From the NCBI RefSeq assembly GCF_963924675.1, contig NC_089228.1, positions 94,766,894 to 94,830,893 of the forward strand: a DNA stretch of 64,000 bases, given 5' to 3'. Each line of letters starts with the position of its first letter. Position 1 is the stretch's first letter. The notes under the pieces were generated by a model. The model ran no database searches. It saw nothing but the letters and a program-made list of their open reading frames with translations, and was not told the DNA's origin. This stretch comes from Phocoena phocoena. Its lineage: Eukaryota > Chordata > Mammalia > Artiodactyla > Phocoenidae. Of this stretch, positions 1-11,489 are shown one piece after another. Made by a program: the position numbers and the translations under genes.

Positions 1-218
1 TTGTTATGTTTTTTTTTGTTTTTCTTTGCAGTATGTGGGCCTCTCACTGTTGTGGCCTCTCCCGTTGCGGAACACAGGCTCCAGGTGCACAGGCCTAGCG
101 GCCACGGCTCATGGGCCCAGCTGCTCCGCGGCATGTGGGATCTTCCCGGACCGGGTCACGAACCCGTGTCCCCTGCATCGGCAGGCGGACTCTCAACCAT
201 TGCGCCACCAGGGAAGCC
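1..218 (-). mobile_element. CHR-type tRNA-derived SINE, short form (left end cut by window)
   Basis: Antisense copy. It runs from a T-rich stretch (the poly(A) tail read backwards) to the tRNA-like head, seen reversed as 'ccaccagggaagcc' at about 205-218. The body carries the short-form diagnostics, including reversed 'gagagtccgcctgcc'. The open reading frames across it are SINE sequence and not genes. The window edge removes any left target-site duplication. Confidence 0.93.
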
Positions 219-234
219 TGAATTTCGTATTTTT

Positions 235-600
235 TAACCTGCTGAGGTTCGTAGCTTTCATTAGTTCTGGAAAATCTCCTTTATTGTCTTGGAATATTGC
301 CTGACCTTCATTCTCTCTGCTGTTTCCCTCTAGAACACCTAATAGATGTGTGTTGGACCCTCCCACCCACACTCCATGTCAGTAAGCCCTTCTTCCAAGT
401 GTTGTCTCCCTTCATTTCGCTGTGCAGGCTTCCAAGTAGTCCTCAGACCTGTCTTTCCAGTCACTATTATTTATTCAGTGATATGTATCTTTAGTTTAAC
501 ATATCAAGTTTTAAATTATAATTTTAAAAAGATTTCTGAAGTTATATTGGATTTCTTATTTAACTCAGTCTGGTTTTCTTTGAAGGTGTCTTATACTTTT
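235..600 (-). mobile_element. Old L1M-type fragment, left part
   Basis: AT-rich sequence with phrases I associate with antisense interiors or UTRs of old L1M elements, such as 'ccctctagaacacctaatag' followed by a 'tgttggacc' stretch. The same element seems to resume after the younger L1 insertion at 601-1208. Family assignment is from memory only, and the left boundary is uncertain. Confidence 0.45.
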
Positions 601-913
601 TTTTTTTGGTAGGTCCTTGTCTTTTATCTATTTTATATATACTAGTGTGTATCTGTTAATCCCAAACTCCTAATTTATCCCTCCCCCCCCCTTTCCCCTT
701 TGGTAACCATAAGTTTGTTTTCTATGTCTGTGAGTCTCTTTCTGTTTTGTAGATAAGTTCATTTGTATCATTTTTTTAGATTCCACATATAAGCAATATC
801 ATATGATATTTGTCTTTCTCTGACTCACTTCACTTAGTATGATAATCTCTAGGTCCCTCCATGATGCTGCAAATGGCATTTTTTCATTCTTTTTTACAGC
901 TGAGTAATATTCC

Positions 914-978
<65 letters not shown>

Positions 979-1208
979 CACATCTTCTTTATCCATTCAT
1001 CTGTTGATGGACACATAGGTTGCTTCCATGGCTTGACTATTGTAAATAGTGCTGCAGTGAACATTGGGGTGCGTGTATCTTTTCAAATTAGAGTTTTCAT
1101 CTTTTCTGGATATATGCCCAGAAGTGGGGATTGCTAGGTCATATGGTAGTTCTATTTTTAGTTTTTTAAGGAACCTCCATACTGTTCTCCATAGTGGCTG
1201 CACCAAAA
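601..1208 (-). mobile_element. 5'-truncated L1 3' end, inserted into an older L1
   Basis: This is the reverse complement of a cetartiodactyl L1 ORF2 C-terminus plus 3' UTR. On the minus strand residues such as MEYYSAVKKNEK and VQPLWRTVWRFL are readable, as in the C-terminal end of L1 ORF2. The T-run at 599-607 is the reversed poly(A). A near-match duplication flanks it: gtgtcttatactttt at 586-600 and gtgtcctattctttt at 1209-1223. The coding part is broken by the TG/TA repeat and by stops. Confidence 0.9.
915..975. repeat. (TG)n(TA)n compound microsatellite
   Basis: About 33 bp of alternating TG runs directly into about 28 bp of alternating TA. It lies inside the L1 ORF2 C-terminal region, next to the codons for MEYYSAVKK on the minus strand, so it expanded after insertion. 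It is likely to be length-polymorphic. Confidence 0.97.
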
Positions 1209-1640
1209 GTGTCCTATTCTTTTATTGTGTTCTTCATTATTCCTTTGATGACTTTTTATCATTTTAAATGTGTTTCTTTTATAATCTACCCAATGATTAT
1301 ATTATCTGAAGTTCTTGGAGTTTTACTATTGATTTTTAATTTGTTTGTTAACTCTTTTTTATCGATTTTTTTAAATGTATTTTGTAATTTTTCATTGTAA
1401 GTTAATCTTTAATGGGGGCTTCACATAGGGGGATCCTAGAGGGTCTGGGAGGAGGGTGTAGCCTCCTAGAGAGATTTTATGTTTGTTTCAGCCAGGTGCC
1501 CCAAAGGTATTAGCAGCCTGGGATAGCATTTTATATTAATCTCTTAGTGGGATGTATCCTAGACCACTCTGGTAATTTAAATTTAAATACCATATCTTTG
1601 TGAGGACACCTCTATGATTATAAATTAATAAATTAAGGGT
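1209..1640 (-). mobile_element. Old L1M-type fragment, right part
   Basis: AT-rich sequence with 'ataatctacccaatgatta' and 'tctgaagttcttggag', then a G-rich 'gggatcctagagggtctggg' segment. It resembles the interior of an old antisense L1M and would continue the fragment left of 601. The right limit is unclear and may reach about 2240 across the SINE. No reading frame is preserved. Confidence 0.45.
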
Positions 1641-1959
1641 AGACTTTTGTTTTTTGTTTTTTTTAAAAAAAAGCTTCTTTGTCATCTCGCTGGGTGAGTA
1701 GGCAATTGTTTGTAGTTCATCCTTACATTGGGGTGGGGGTGGGCTTCAGTTCCCACTTTCTCCTCTCCTGGGGCCCAGGCTTCCTTTTCTATGCCTGCTG
1801 GTTATTAAAACCTAAGCCCCTTGATTCCCCAGCCAATTCTGAAGCCCAAACAACTGCTTTTCCCCACCTGCACCCTCTCTTTTCTCCCACCCCACCCCTG
1901 CCCCTACCAAGAAGTCCCAGCGCCAGCTTGTGCAGGCTCATAGCCCTTTCTTCATTTTT

Positions 1960-2172
1960 TTTTTTTTTTTTTTTTTTTTGCGGTACACGGGCCTCTCACT
2001 GTTGTGGCCTCTCCCGTTGCGGAGCATAGGCTCCGGACGCGCAGGCTCAGCGGCCATGGCTCACGGGCCCAGCTGCTCCGCGGCATGTGGGATCTTCCCA
2101 GACCGGGGCACGAACCCGTGTCCCCTGCATCAGCAGGCGGACTCTCAACCGCTGCACCACCAGGGAAGCCCT
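1960..2172 (-). mobile_element. CHR-type SINE, short form
   Basis: Antisense copy with a T-run of about 23 on the left and the tRNA-like head on the right. A perfect target-site duplication, ctttcttcattttt, occurs at 1946-1959 and 2173-2186. CpG sites are mostly intact, which suggests a young insertion. The ORFs on both strands here are SINE-derived. Confidence 0.97.
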
Positions 2173-2186
2173 CTTTCTTCATTTTT

Positions 2187-4369
2187 TACCCTCCAGATTG
2201 CCCTTACTCTCTTGCAGGTACAGCTAGATATTGGTTAGAATTTATTCATTATTTCTAGAAATTTGCAAAAGGTGGTTTTTGTGTGTGTGTGTGTGTTACA
2301 CAGAAAACCATGTTGCTGAAAATAGAACTCCCCAATCTGTTATTTAACAGCCTAAAAATGTGACTTCACAGCAACTCCCGCTTAACCGCCAGAATTCCCA
2401 CATTATTTTTCATCCTTAATGTATTCCTCCTCACTTCCTAAAAAGTCCCTCATACTGAGGTAGGAACATATTTCTGAGAAGTCCACTCCTTATGAAGCAT
2501 TCTCGGGTTATACAGGCCACATTACAATAAAAAATTAGAGGATCTCAGAGTGTACTGGAAGTGGCAGTGATTATGGGAAGGAACAGCTCCAAGCCCTACC
2601 TTGGGGGTCTTCCTTGAACAGGAGGACAGAGTTTACAGATGGCTCGATCTTCAATTTCACTTGAGAGAGAAAAGTAACATGAACACGAAGAAGTGCATAT
2701 GATCTTTCTGAAACCAGTAGCTGTCACCTTCGCGTGTTTCTGCTCCATTACTTGAAGAAAAGAAGAACCCTACATCATTAGAAAACATTCTCACTGCCAA
2801 TGGCAGGCATGCATTCACCTTGGGCAAAAAAACAAAAATAGCCAGTGCCCTCGCCACTTCTGCTGACCCTCAAACCCTCCCTTCGCACGACTACTTACAC
2901 CAGGACTGTGGCTTGTTATTCTATTTCTCTCAGAGGTCTTGCCAGTAGAGCAGGTCATCACGTTTGGAATTCGGACATTGGAGAACCTGGGCAGAGTTTG
3001 GAAGCCAGGAGAGGAGAAAGCTGAAGAACGACGTTATCTTAGTTCTCTTTACCTCCCCCTCCCAGGGCAGGGCTCTGGGGGATGGGCATGGAAAGGAGGA
3101 AGTTTTAGTTCACTATTAAACATTTACTAAGCAGCAGGTACGTTGTGCAAAGATTGTTCTGAAGAAGTTTATGTGGGCGGACACTCTTTTTTCAAGTGGA
3201 CCTTGCTTTGTCTCTCAATTCTACACAATTTCTCTGGGAAGGTCTGAGGCTGGGGGTGAGGGGTATGGAGTACAGAGCTTGAGGGTGGTTCTACAAAGAG
3301 GGAACACACAGTGAGGATAGGAATCAGGGAAGGTGGAGATTGGATCAGGAGAGAAAGGAAATGAGAGCAAAGCATGCATTTTGAGGGAAAGTCCTACAGG
3401 AGGGGCCAGTGAACACATTTTTGGTGTTGGAAGTCGTCAGACACCTATCAAATGCTGGGCACATCACAAATATGCAAAAGATGTTTGTGATTGACTAGGA
3501 ATAGCTCATCTGGTGACTGCTAGTTGACAGGGGGCAAAATCCATGGTTACTGCTCCGGGCACCCTTCTTTCTACCCAGACTCTCGCTTCTTGTGTTGACT
3601 GACCTGATGGATGAGGAAGTCCTATAAAAAGAAAAGGGTGGGTTTCCCCTTTGCCCCAAGGGTGCCTTCTGAAGCCCTCCTTTCAAGAGAAGGGTTTTTG
3701 AACGAAAAAAATGCTCTTGAACTAATCCTTCCAACGAATCTACCACAGTTGAGCCATAGTACTTGTCAAGGGTCAAGGTTTGTGGCCAAGCACCTCTTGG
3801 TCTACAAACAGCCCTGTGTGGAGAGCTCTTATCAGCTGGCCACGGGGCCATGGGGCCTCACTCCCACAGCCCTGCCCTCAAGCTGATGGGACCTTCAGAT
3901 ACCCACTCCACCACTCCAGCTTCTCCCAGGGGCTTTGAGAACCAAAGAGAGGCTGAGAGGGAAACCCAAAGTGTGGATATGTAAATTATGTTTTTAAATA
4001 AAATTCCCCCATTAGGTTTTTCCCTTTGGACTACTTCTTAGTCACCCTGTACTTTCCAGTGATGTGCTCATCTGTTCACTTAATGAACAAAATAAACAGA
4101 AAGACCTCTTGCTTCCGTACTTTTCTGGCTGGCTTGCTTTTCTCCTCTAAGAAACTAGAAGCATTTAGAGATGCCGTTCACAACAGGTACAAGTTGCAGA
4201 AAAACAAAACACAGAGAAATTGGCCTCAGACTTGATTTGAGGAGCTTTGGAGGAAAGCCTTCTCCCACACCAGGTTCCTCCAGGCACCAGACTCCTGCAA
4301 GGCCATGTGAAGAAGACCTGCCATCCGATGAATTCCTTGTGTTACAGTAACATCTACGCTGAAGTGACC
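2187..4369. other. No recognised gene or repeat
   Basis: About 2.2 kb without an element I can name. It contains a short (GT)n at 2278-2297, a purine-rich segment around 3240-3370 and several short chance reading frames. No splice-bounded conserved reading frame and no poly(A)-tailed retrocopy is visible. The first 60 bases may still belong to the old L1M to the left. Confidence 0.5.
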
Positions 4370-4640
4370 TGTTCACATGCGCCTTCCTGTGTCTTTGGAC
4401 TTGCTCTCTGTCCTTCTAGAACCTTCTTGCCGAATCACGGCCCGGCTTCCTCCCTCATTTCATTCAAGTCTGTTGATGTCTATCACCTTTCCAGAACAGT
4501 CTCTTTTAACTACTTTGTATAAAAGAGTAGACCTCTGCCACCTCCTTTACCCCATTTTATTTTTCTCCATAGTACTTCTCAGGATCTGAAATTATCTCAC
4601 ATATTAGTTTGCTTTTTATATTTTGTTTCCTCCACTAGAA
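4370..4640 (+). mobile_element. L2 fragment
   Basis: Pyrimidine-rich sequence leading into 'tttatttttctccatagtac', '...ctgaaattatctcacatatt' and 'cctccactagaatttagag'. This is the usual order near the 3' end of L2 in the sense direction. It is diverged, as expected for a repeat predating placental mammals. Confidence 0.65.
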
Positions 4641-5132
4641 TTTAGAGTTGTATCTTTTTAAAAAATTGCAGTATAAATGTTATATAATGTATATGTTGCA
4701 AAATGATCACCATAAGTCTAGTTAACATCTATCACCATATATAGTTACAAAAATTTTTCTTCTTGTGATGAGTCCTTACGAGATCTAATCTCTTAGTAAC
4801 TTTCAAATATGCAATACGGTGTAATTAACTATAGTCCCCATGCTGTACATTACAGCCCCATGACTTATTTACGTTATAATTGGAAATAGGTACCTTTTGA
4901 CCACCTCCACCCATTTTGTTTACCCCTCACTCCCTGCCTCTGGCAACCACTAACCTGTTCTCCGTATCCACAAGTTTTTTGTTTGTTTTTTAGATGCCAC
5001 ATACGAGTGAGCTCATATGGTGTTTGTCTTTCCCTGTCTGACTTATTTCACTTAGCATAATACCAACAAGGGCCATCCATGTTGTCATAATTAATAAGAT
5101 TTCCTTCTTTTTTATGGTTGAATAATATTCCA

Positions 5133-5153
5133 GTATATATATATATATATATC
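5133..5153. repeat. (TA)n microsatellite
   Basis: About ten TA units inside the L1 3' region. They sit at the same place in the L1 as the TG/TA repeat in the copy at 601-1208, just after 'gaataatattcca'. The L1 sequence itself therefore seeds microsatellites here. Confidence 0.9.
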
Positions 5154-5624
5154 TCACTTTTTAAAATCCATTCATACATTGATGGTCATTTAGGTTGATG
5201 CCATGTCTTGGCTATTGTAAATAATGTCACAATAAACATGGGGGTGCACATATCTTTTCAAGTTAGTGTTTCCTTTTCTCTGGATAAACATCCACAAGTG
5301 AACTTGTTGAATCCTATGGTAGTTCTAGGTTTTGTTTTGTTTTGTTTTGTTTTGAGGAAACTCCATACTGTTTTCCATAGTGGCTGCACCAATTTACATT
5401 CCCCCCAGCAGTGCACAAAGGCTCCCTTTTCTCCACATCCTTGCCAACTTTTGTTATTTCTTGCCTTTTTGATAATAGCCATTTTAACAGGTGTGAGGCG
5501 ATATCTCATTGTGGTTTTGATTCACATTTTCCTGATGATTAGTGACGCTGAGCACCTTTTCATGTACCAGTTGGCCATCTGTATGTCTTCTCTGGAAAAA
5601 TATTTATTCAGATCCTCTGCCCAA

Positions 5625-5833
5625 TTTTTTTTTTTTCTTTTTGCGGTACGCGGGCCTCTCACTGCTGTGGCCTGTCCCGCTGCGGAGCACAGGCTCCGGA
5701 CGCACAGGCTCAGCGGCCATGGCTCACGGGCCCAGCCACTCCGCAGCATGTGGGATCTTCCCGGACCGGGGCATGAACCCGTGTCCCCTGCATCGGCAGG
5801 CGGACTCTCAACCACTGCACCACCAGGGAAGCC
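5625..5833 (-). mobile_element. CHR-type SINE, short form, nested in L1
   Basis: Antisense copy interrupting L1 ORF2 sequence. The L1 text 'cctctgccca' is duplicated on either side: ctgccca before the T-run at about 5618-5624 and again at 5834-5840. The SINE is therefore younger than the L1. It keeps the short-form diagnostics. Confidence 0.95.
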
Positions 5834-6478
5834 CTGCCCATTTTTGAATTGAACTTTTTATTTTGCTATTGAGTCGTAAGAGTTCTTTATGTATTTTGGG
5901 TATTTACCCCTTACCAGATATATGATTTGCAAATATTTTCTCCCATTTAGTAGGTTGCCTTTTCATTTTTTTGACAGTTTCCTTCTCTGTGCAGATGCTT
6001 TTTAGTTTTATGTAGTCCCACTTGTTTATTTTTGCTTTTGTCACCTCTGCTTTTGGTGTCAAATACAAAAAAATCATCAGAGAGACCAATGCCAAAGAGC
6101 TGAGCATGTATGCTTTCTTCTAGGATTTTTGTCGTCTCAGTTCTTACATTCAAGTCTTTAATCCATTTTGAATTGATTTTTGTGTATGGTATAAGATAGG
6201 GGTGCATTTTCATTCTTTTGCATGTGGCTATCCAGTTTTCCCAACACCATTTATTAAGGAGACTGTCCTTTCTTCACTATATTTTTGACTCCTTTGTCAT
6301 AATTGATGGTGTATTTCTGAGCTCTTAGTTCTGCTAATTATGTATTTGTTTTTATGCCAATCCCTTACTGTTTTGATTACCATAGCTTTTAATACAGTTT
6401 GAAACCATGGAGGGTGATGCCTCTAGCTTTGTTCTTCTTTCTCAGAATCGCTTTGGCTATTCAGGGTTCCATTTTTTT

Positions 6479-8084
6479 TTTATGGAGGCTTCATCACATA
6501 AGCATGATTAATTAAATCATTGGCCATTGGTGACTGAATTCGATTTCCAGCCCCTCTTCCCTTCCTGGAGACTAGGGGAGTGGGGAAGGTAGATGGGACT
6601 GAAAGTTCCAATCTTCTGATTACATGGTTGCCATCACTGGAGGCTTGGAAGGTCTAAAGCAGAGACTGCAAACGGGTACCTACAGGGCCATGAAAGTAAC
6701 ATGAATGCATAAAAAGAGCCAGTTACCTGACACTAAATTTGACCTATGTGAGAATGGAGGCAATAGGGAGTAGTGAGGTCCATGGCAAACTGAACAGCAA
6801 CAGCCCACCTAAAAGGAGCAGCCACTACTCAGCTCCAGCCAACAGTTGCTAATGTGAAAATGTTAACCCAGCATTGTCAAATCTTTCTGGGATTTTTTTT
6901 TCCAGAGAAGCTGAGAATTTAGCTATTTATATGAAATCTCTTGAATGTTGCAAACCATTGATTTTTGTTCAAAACACTATGCAGGACAAAACAAACACAT
7001 CCATGGCTGTCATTTATGTCATAGGATACAACATTTGGTGGTAGCAGTCTTGTCTGGGACCTTACAGAGAGGATCCTTGATGGCCTGGGTCAGTGCCAGG
7101 TGACTGGTTGCCTCACATGAAGCTAGATGATGGATTTCAGTTGAGAGAGAAAAAAATCATGCTAAGAGGAGAGAAGATTGAACAAGTGGTTGCCAAGGAC
7201 AAAGTTCTCCATCACCACTTGGCTGCAGGCCATTCCCATCACAGCTTATTAAGGAGTCATTTAAGTGTCACAAAATGATTCATTAACATTTTTCTTCTTT
7301 GGGGTATAACACCCATAATAACCAAGCAAAGTGGAAAACATCTGTCTTAGCCATTTACACGTATAACTCTCTGGATGATGCTTGAGAACGTCTCAGGGAC
7401 TCCCAAATGCACCAGCAGCAGCACAAACAGACATGGTCTTGGCCTTGGGCGAGGGAGAAAGACAGAAGATGCTCACAAGCTCACCCTCCTCCGGGCACCA
7501 CCCCAAACACTGACCTACTATCATGCTGTATGTTTGCAGGATTCTGCTCTTCAGAACAGAGAACAGGAGGTGAGCTTTCTGTCTGGTGTGACTAAAAGCT
7601 ACGAACATGAGCACCTTCTCTTTTTTCCAAAATGGAATTCAGCTGGAGACACAGTAGAGCTGTCAGGAAGTCCTAGGACTGCCTTTCAGGTGTTTATTCT
7701 CTAGTATCGGGTCCTGGGGTTGACATCCCTCTGCTATACGTACACAAGAATCATTATCCCAGAGATGGGTCATTTGTAAGATGATGGTATTTGTTTAACA
7801 CCAGATGTTGCTTGCTTTCCCTCATTTCCTTGCTGTTCGTAGCCCTGGGGATGCTGCACAAATGATGGTTTTGAGGAAGGCCAGGAAAAGTCTCCCCCAC
7901 CCGAACAGATCTGTGAGCAGCTGCCGGAGGAAGAGCCGAGATGGCAGAGCGTCCGTCTCTAATGGTAATTGCAGCAATGGTGCTTCATGCACAAAAGCAT
8001 CTGAGCTTCTTTAAGGGTTTCATTTTCTAGAACCGATATCAACAGTGCCATGGAAAGCACATTCCACTAGGACCAGAAAGAGAA
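6479..8084. other. No recognised gene
   Basis: About 1.6 kb of diverged sequence. The part at about 6485-6680 ('gcatgattaattaaatcatt', '...gactgaaagttccaatcttc') looks like an old dispersed repeat, but I cannot name the family. Short reading frames at 7093-7278 and 7375-7704 show no recognisable domain. Confidence 0.4.
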
Positions 8085-8215
8085 AAGAAAGTAACATTTA
8101 CTGAGCGGTACTCACCACACACGCACGTCACACTGCTTAATCCTTATGATAATTCCGATGGGTGATATTCAGATTTCTATTTCTCTACCTCAGGGAATTG
8201 AGGCCCAGATAGGCC
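8085..8215 (-). mobile_element. MIR fragment
   Basis: It reads 'tttactgagcggtactcacc', then 'taatccttatgataattccg', then 'cagggaattgaggcccagat'. This is the reversed MIR order: the 3' side with tissue-count text, then the 'gaaactgaggcccaga' core. It is heavily diverged. Confidence 0.7.
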
Positions 8216-8800
8216 TGACCCAAGAGACCAGTGTTAATTAATCATGTGTCTTGGACTTTGCAGATTTTGAATGCTCTGTGCCACAGACCCTGGCTGGGGC
8301 TTCAGAATCTGTGCCCACTCTGTTGTTCCGCCAGGAAGAGCCCAGTGACCCCGCACTTTGGTACCCTACCAAACTTATTCCACAAATACCCTCTAGGCCA
8401 CACAAGTGAGCATCAAGCCGAAAGGGAAGAGAGGATTCAAATTTGCTTGTGGTCACTCACATAACAGAGAGGCAAACAAGCTGAAGAAAGTTCCTGAAAA
8501 ACACATACACAGTAGCTTACACGAGAGCAAAATACCATGACCTCACTGAGTTAAAGGCTAACTTTCACATGTCTCCCAGCTAACAGAATAGACCTTACCA
8601 AAAGGCTTAAACATGAGAGCACAGTCAACTGTCTACTATTCAAAAGGCAGGCTTGAGTGGGGACTTGAGTCCAAAAAGTATACCTGTAAAAGGGAGTTTG
8701 CCAACCAGGAAAAAGCAGAGTGAGATGCTTGGGGAGCAGAAGCCAACATCTCAATGGCGTCTGAAGTATTGTAAGTTGGTCCAAATTGGAAAAGGCAGAC

Positions 8801-8843
8801 TGTGTGTGTGTGTGTGTGTGTGTATGTGTGTGTGTGTGTGTGT
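8801..8843. repeat. (TG)n microsatellite
   Basis: About 43 bp of TG with one TA interruption at 8823-8825. It causes a Cys-Val repeat ORF on the plus strand and a Thr-His repeat ORF on the minus strand. Neither is a gene. Confidence 0.97.
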
Positions 8844-11489
8844 TCAGGGTTGGTGGGTCAGGAAGGTAGATGATCGGCATCAGGGGATGTGACAATGTTT
8901 GCCCGGGTTTTGGACAGGAAAGTTGAGCTGGGAAACAAGGCCAGACTCTTGACCTGAGGACTCTGGGCAGCTGGGTGGGAGTCAGGCAAGACCAAGACCC
9001 CCAAGCTGAGCACAGATTCCCATCCGGGGCCTTCAGACTTGTTCCCTGAGCTTCCTTAGTCGTGAGCCTGGAGCTGGGTGTTGTAGACAGAAACATAACC
9101 CTCTAAAAGCCGTGCGAGCTGTGGGATTTGGAGAGCCTTTATTTGTCAAAGAGCATCTCCACTGATCTGCGTGTCTTAACAAATTTTCGCATTTGGGGTT
9201 CATGTTCTCTGGGTGATAAGGCTCCACAGCTACTGCTGGCGGCTGAGTGAGAAAAATTACAACTTGGGGTTTGTGGATTTGAGGATATACCTAAGTGGGA
9301 GTGGGTATATGTGCACATGTCTGTGTGTTTCTCCAGAATTGAGGTGCCTCTTTTGGATGGAAGTTCAGGGCTGGGAACCCCCAAGCACCACTTCTTTCTG
9401 AGCAAAGGAAGCCGCAGGAATGGGTGAGGGTGGAGGTGTCTGGAACTTCCCCACCCTACCCCCTCCCCCTCTCCTACCCCAATTCAGGCCCCATCTGTCA
9501 ATCTTGGAACCCAATCCCATTGGCAAATTACAGCCTGAGAGTAAGAGCTGATAGGACCTGGCCCCTCCTCCACACAGGACCTCCTGGGACACAGCTAGGA
9601 AACAGAGGTGGGGTTTTTCTCACCTGTTCTCTCCAGTCCTCGTGAGCACAAGCCAGTGGGCTCCAAGTCCAGCATGCACTTTTCTTCTACATTTACGCCA
9701 ACTTACCAATTACTATACATGACTGAAAATAACCTACATCTGAATCTTATTTCTAACATCTTAACTGGTCCTGGACCATAATCTTTCATTCTCAACAAAG
9801 ACCCAGGTCTGACATTCCACATGTCCCATTTGTCACCTCACCCATGGACCCATCCTAAGTCCATTCATTATTCCTGCTCCCCTAAAGGTTAACTTCTCAC
9901 ATTATCTATTTTTCCCTCATGAAGACCTAGAGCCCTTCCTGTCAACAGGCCTCAGGCACAGTCAGCCTCAAGTGCATGGCCAAAGCCACACTGGGGTCAC
10001 CCAGTCAACCAGGGCTCATTACAGCTTTGGTCTTCTGAAGGTGACCCAGGTCCAGTTCACCTGGCTGGGACACATCATTTTCCAGGATCTAACTTCAGAT
10101 GTTTGGGGATTCTCAGAAAGTCTGGATGGAACAGGATGCTTGAAGTAGGAGGATAGTTTTCAACACTTACGAGCTCTTTTAGAAAGAGCTGTGGCTTTGG
10201 TTTTGTAGCCAGGGTGGGCTGTCCAGAGTAATTGACCCTTTGAGGGTTTAAGCTCACCCCCTTGTGTTCCTGCATGACAACAAGCAGCCTCTCCATTCAC
10301 CTGGCCTGCACTGCAGAGGAATCCCAGGATCTTTCCTATGGTGCCACTCGAGCCAGCCCTGCAAAAAGTGCCCCTACGATCTCTCGTGGCTCTCTACGAT
10401 CTCTCTCAAGGCTCTCAAATTGTCTTTGAGTTTTAAGGAATGCCAGGCTCTACAAACTTAAAGAGAAATCTCTTAGTAAAGCCTCTTAGATTTAGCCTTC
10501 ACAGCTTAATCCAACCCTGGAAAGTTGCCAGGGGAACAGACTGAAAAGGAGCATTAGGGGACTCCTAGGGGTGGTGGGGACCTGAACTTCCTGTGCTGAA
10601 ATTCTGTGAGTCCTTGAGGAATGATTAACTGAGAACCCACCCGCTCCCCACTCTCATTTGCAGGCACCTCCTACCTCCCAGCCACTGCCCTTTCCTCATG
10701 AAGATTTTAGGATGAGGCTCACCGTTTCTCTGTCACTACCATCTCAACCACAAAGACAACCTGCCCACATTCTGGCCCTTCAGTCTTTTTATATCTTTGT
10801 TGACATCTTTCTTCTATCCCATTTTATCCATCTACCCCCAGGAACATCATCTCCCCTTCCAAAGACTCCAACATTTCTTAAACCCCTTCAGGATCTTTAA
10901 CCCATCGTTGCTATCTTCTCCACACCCACCCCCCTCGCCCACTGTCCTTATTTCCCCTCCTTACTCAGCTTGGGTCCCTAGCCCATCATTCTGCTCACTT
11001 GCATCCATGCTGCCTTCACTACTTAACCCCTGTTTCCATTTGTCATGCTTGTTTGGCTAAATCCCAACTCTGTTTAAACTCAACTCCTTGCCTACTCAGC
11101 TCCCAAGCTCAAACCATTGTGTGAGGCTAGAGGAAAACACATAACTATGCAGATGGGTCTTGCTTTCTATTTATTACCACAAACCTCAAGTGGGCCCTCA
11201 GCACTGTTTGAGTGATTACCCTTCTTCTCCCCTTTCCCCACTCTCAGCTGATGACTTTGGTTCTTATTTCACTGGAAAACAAAGTCAGAAGAGAATTCTT
11301 CTAACCAACAAGTCTACCGACGTCTGAATCTGTATTCACTGGCTCCTTCCAGAATTCTCCACTTGTGCTTATTCAAGGACATCACAATTTCCCCCTCTCT
11401 CTCCTGACTCATCTCTCTACTTGGTCATTTCCCTCAGCCTACAAATATTCTATAATAACTCCTGTCTTTTGAAAACCATCTTCTGTGAA
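8844..11489. other. No recognised gene; pyrimidine-rich block at 10640-11450
   Basis: About 2.6 kb without a named repeat. The segment at about 10640-11450 is strongly C/T-rich on the plus strand. It has the look of an old repeat or retroviral interior ('tttggctaaatcccaactct', 'gcctcaag'-like phrases), but I cannot name it with confidence. No protein domain is recognisable in the short reading frames. Confidence 0.4.

Larger units (their letters stand above)
4648..6478 (-). mobile_element. L1 ORF2 3' part and 3' UTR, interrupted by a SINE
   Basis: Antisense L1. On the minus strand, residues such as [20 protein letters not shown] and [11 protein letters not shown] are readable at about 5360-5500, matching the C-terminal region of L1 ORF2. 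The left part, including 'gttagcatctatcacc'-like text at 4720-4740, is 3' UTR. Stops and frameshifts are frequent, and the 5' end is missing. A CHR SINE splits it at 5625-5833, and a (TTTTG)n run sits at 5330-5355. Confidence 0.9.

Noticed and set aside
5208..5852. 214-codon plus-strand frame
   Set aside because: It lies antisense to L1 ORF2 and reads through the nested SINE. It is composed wholly of repeat sequence.
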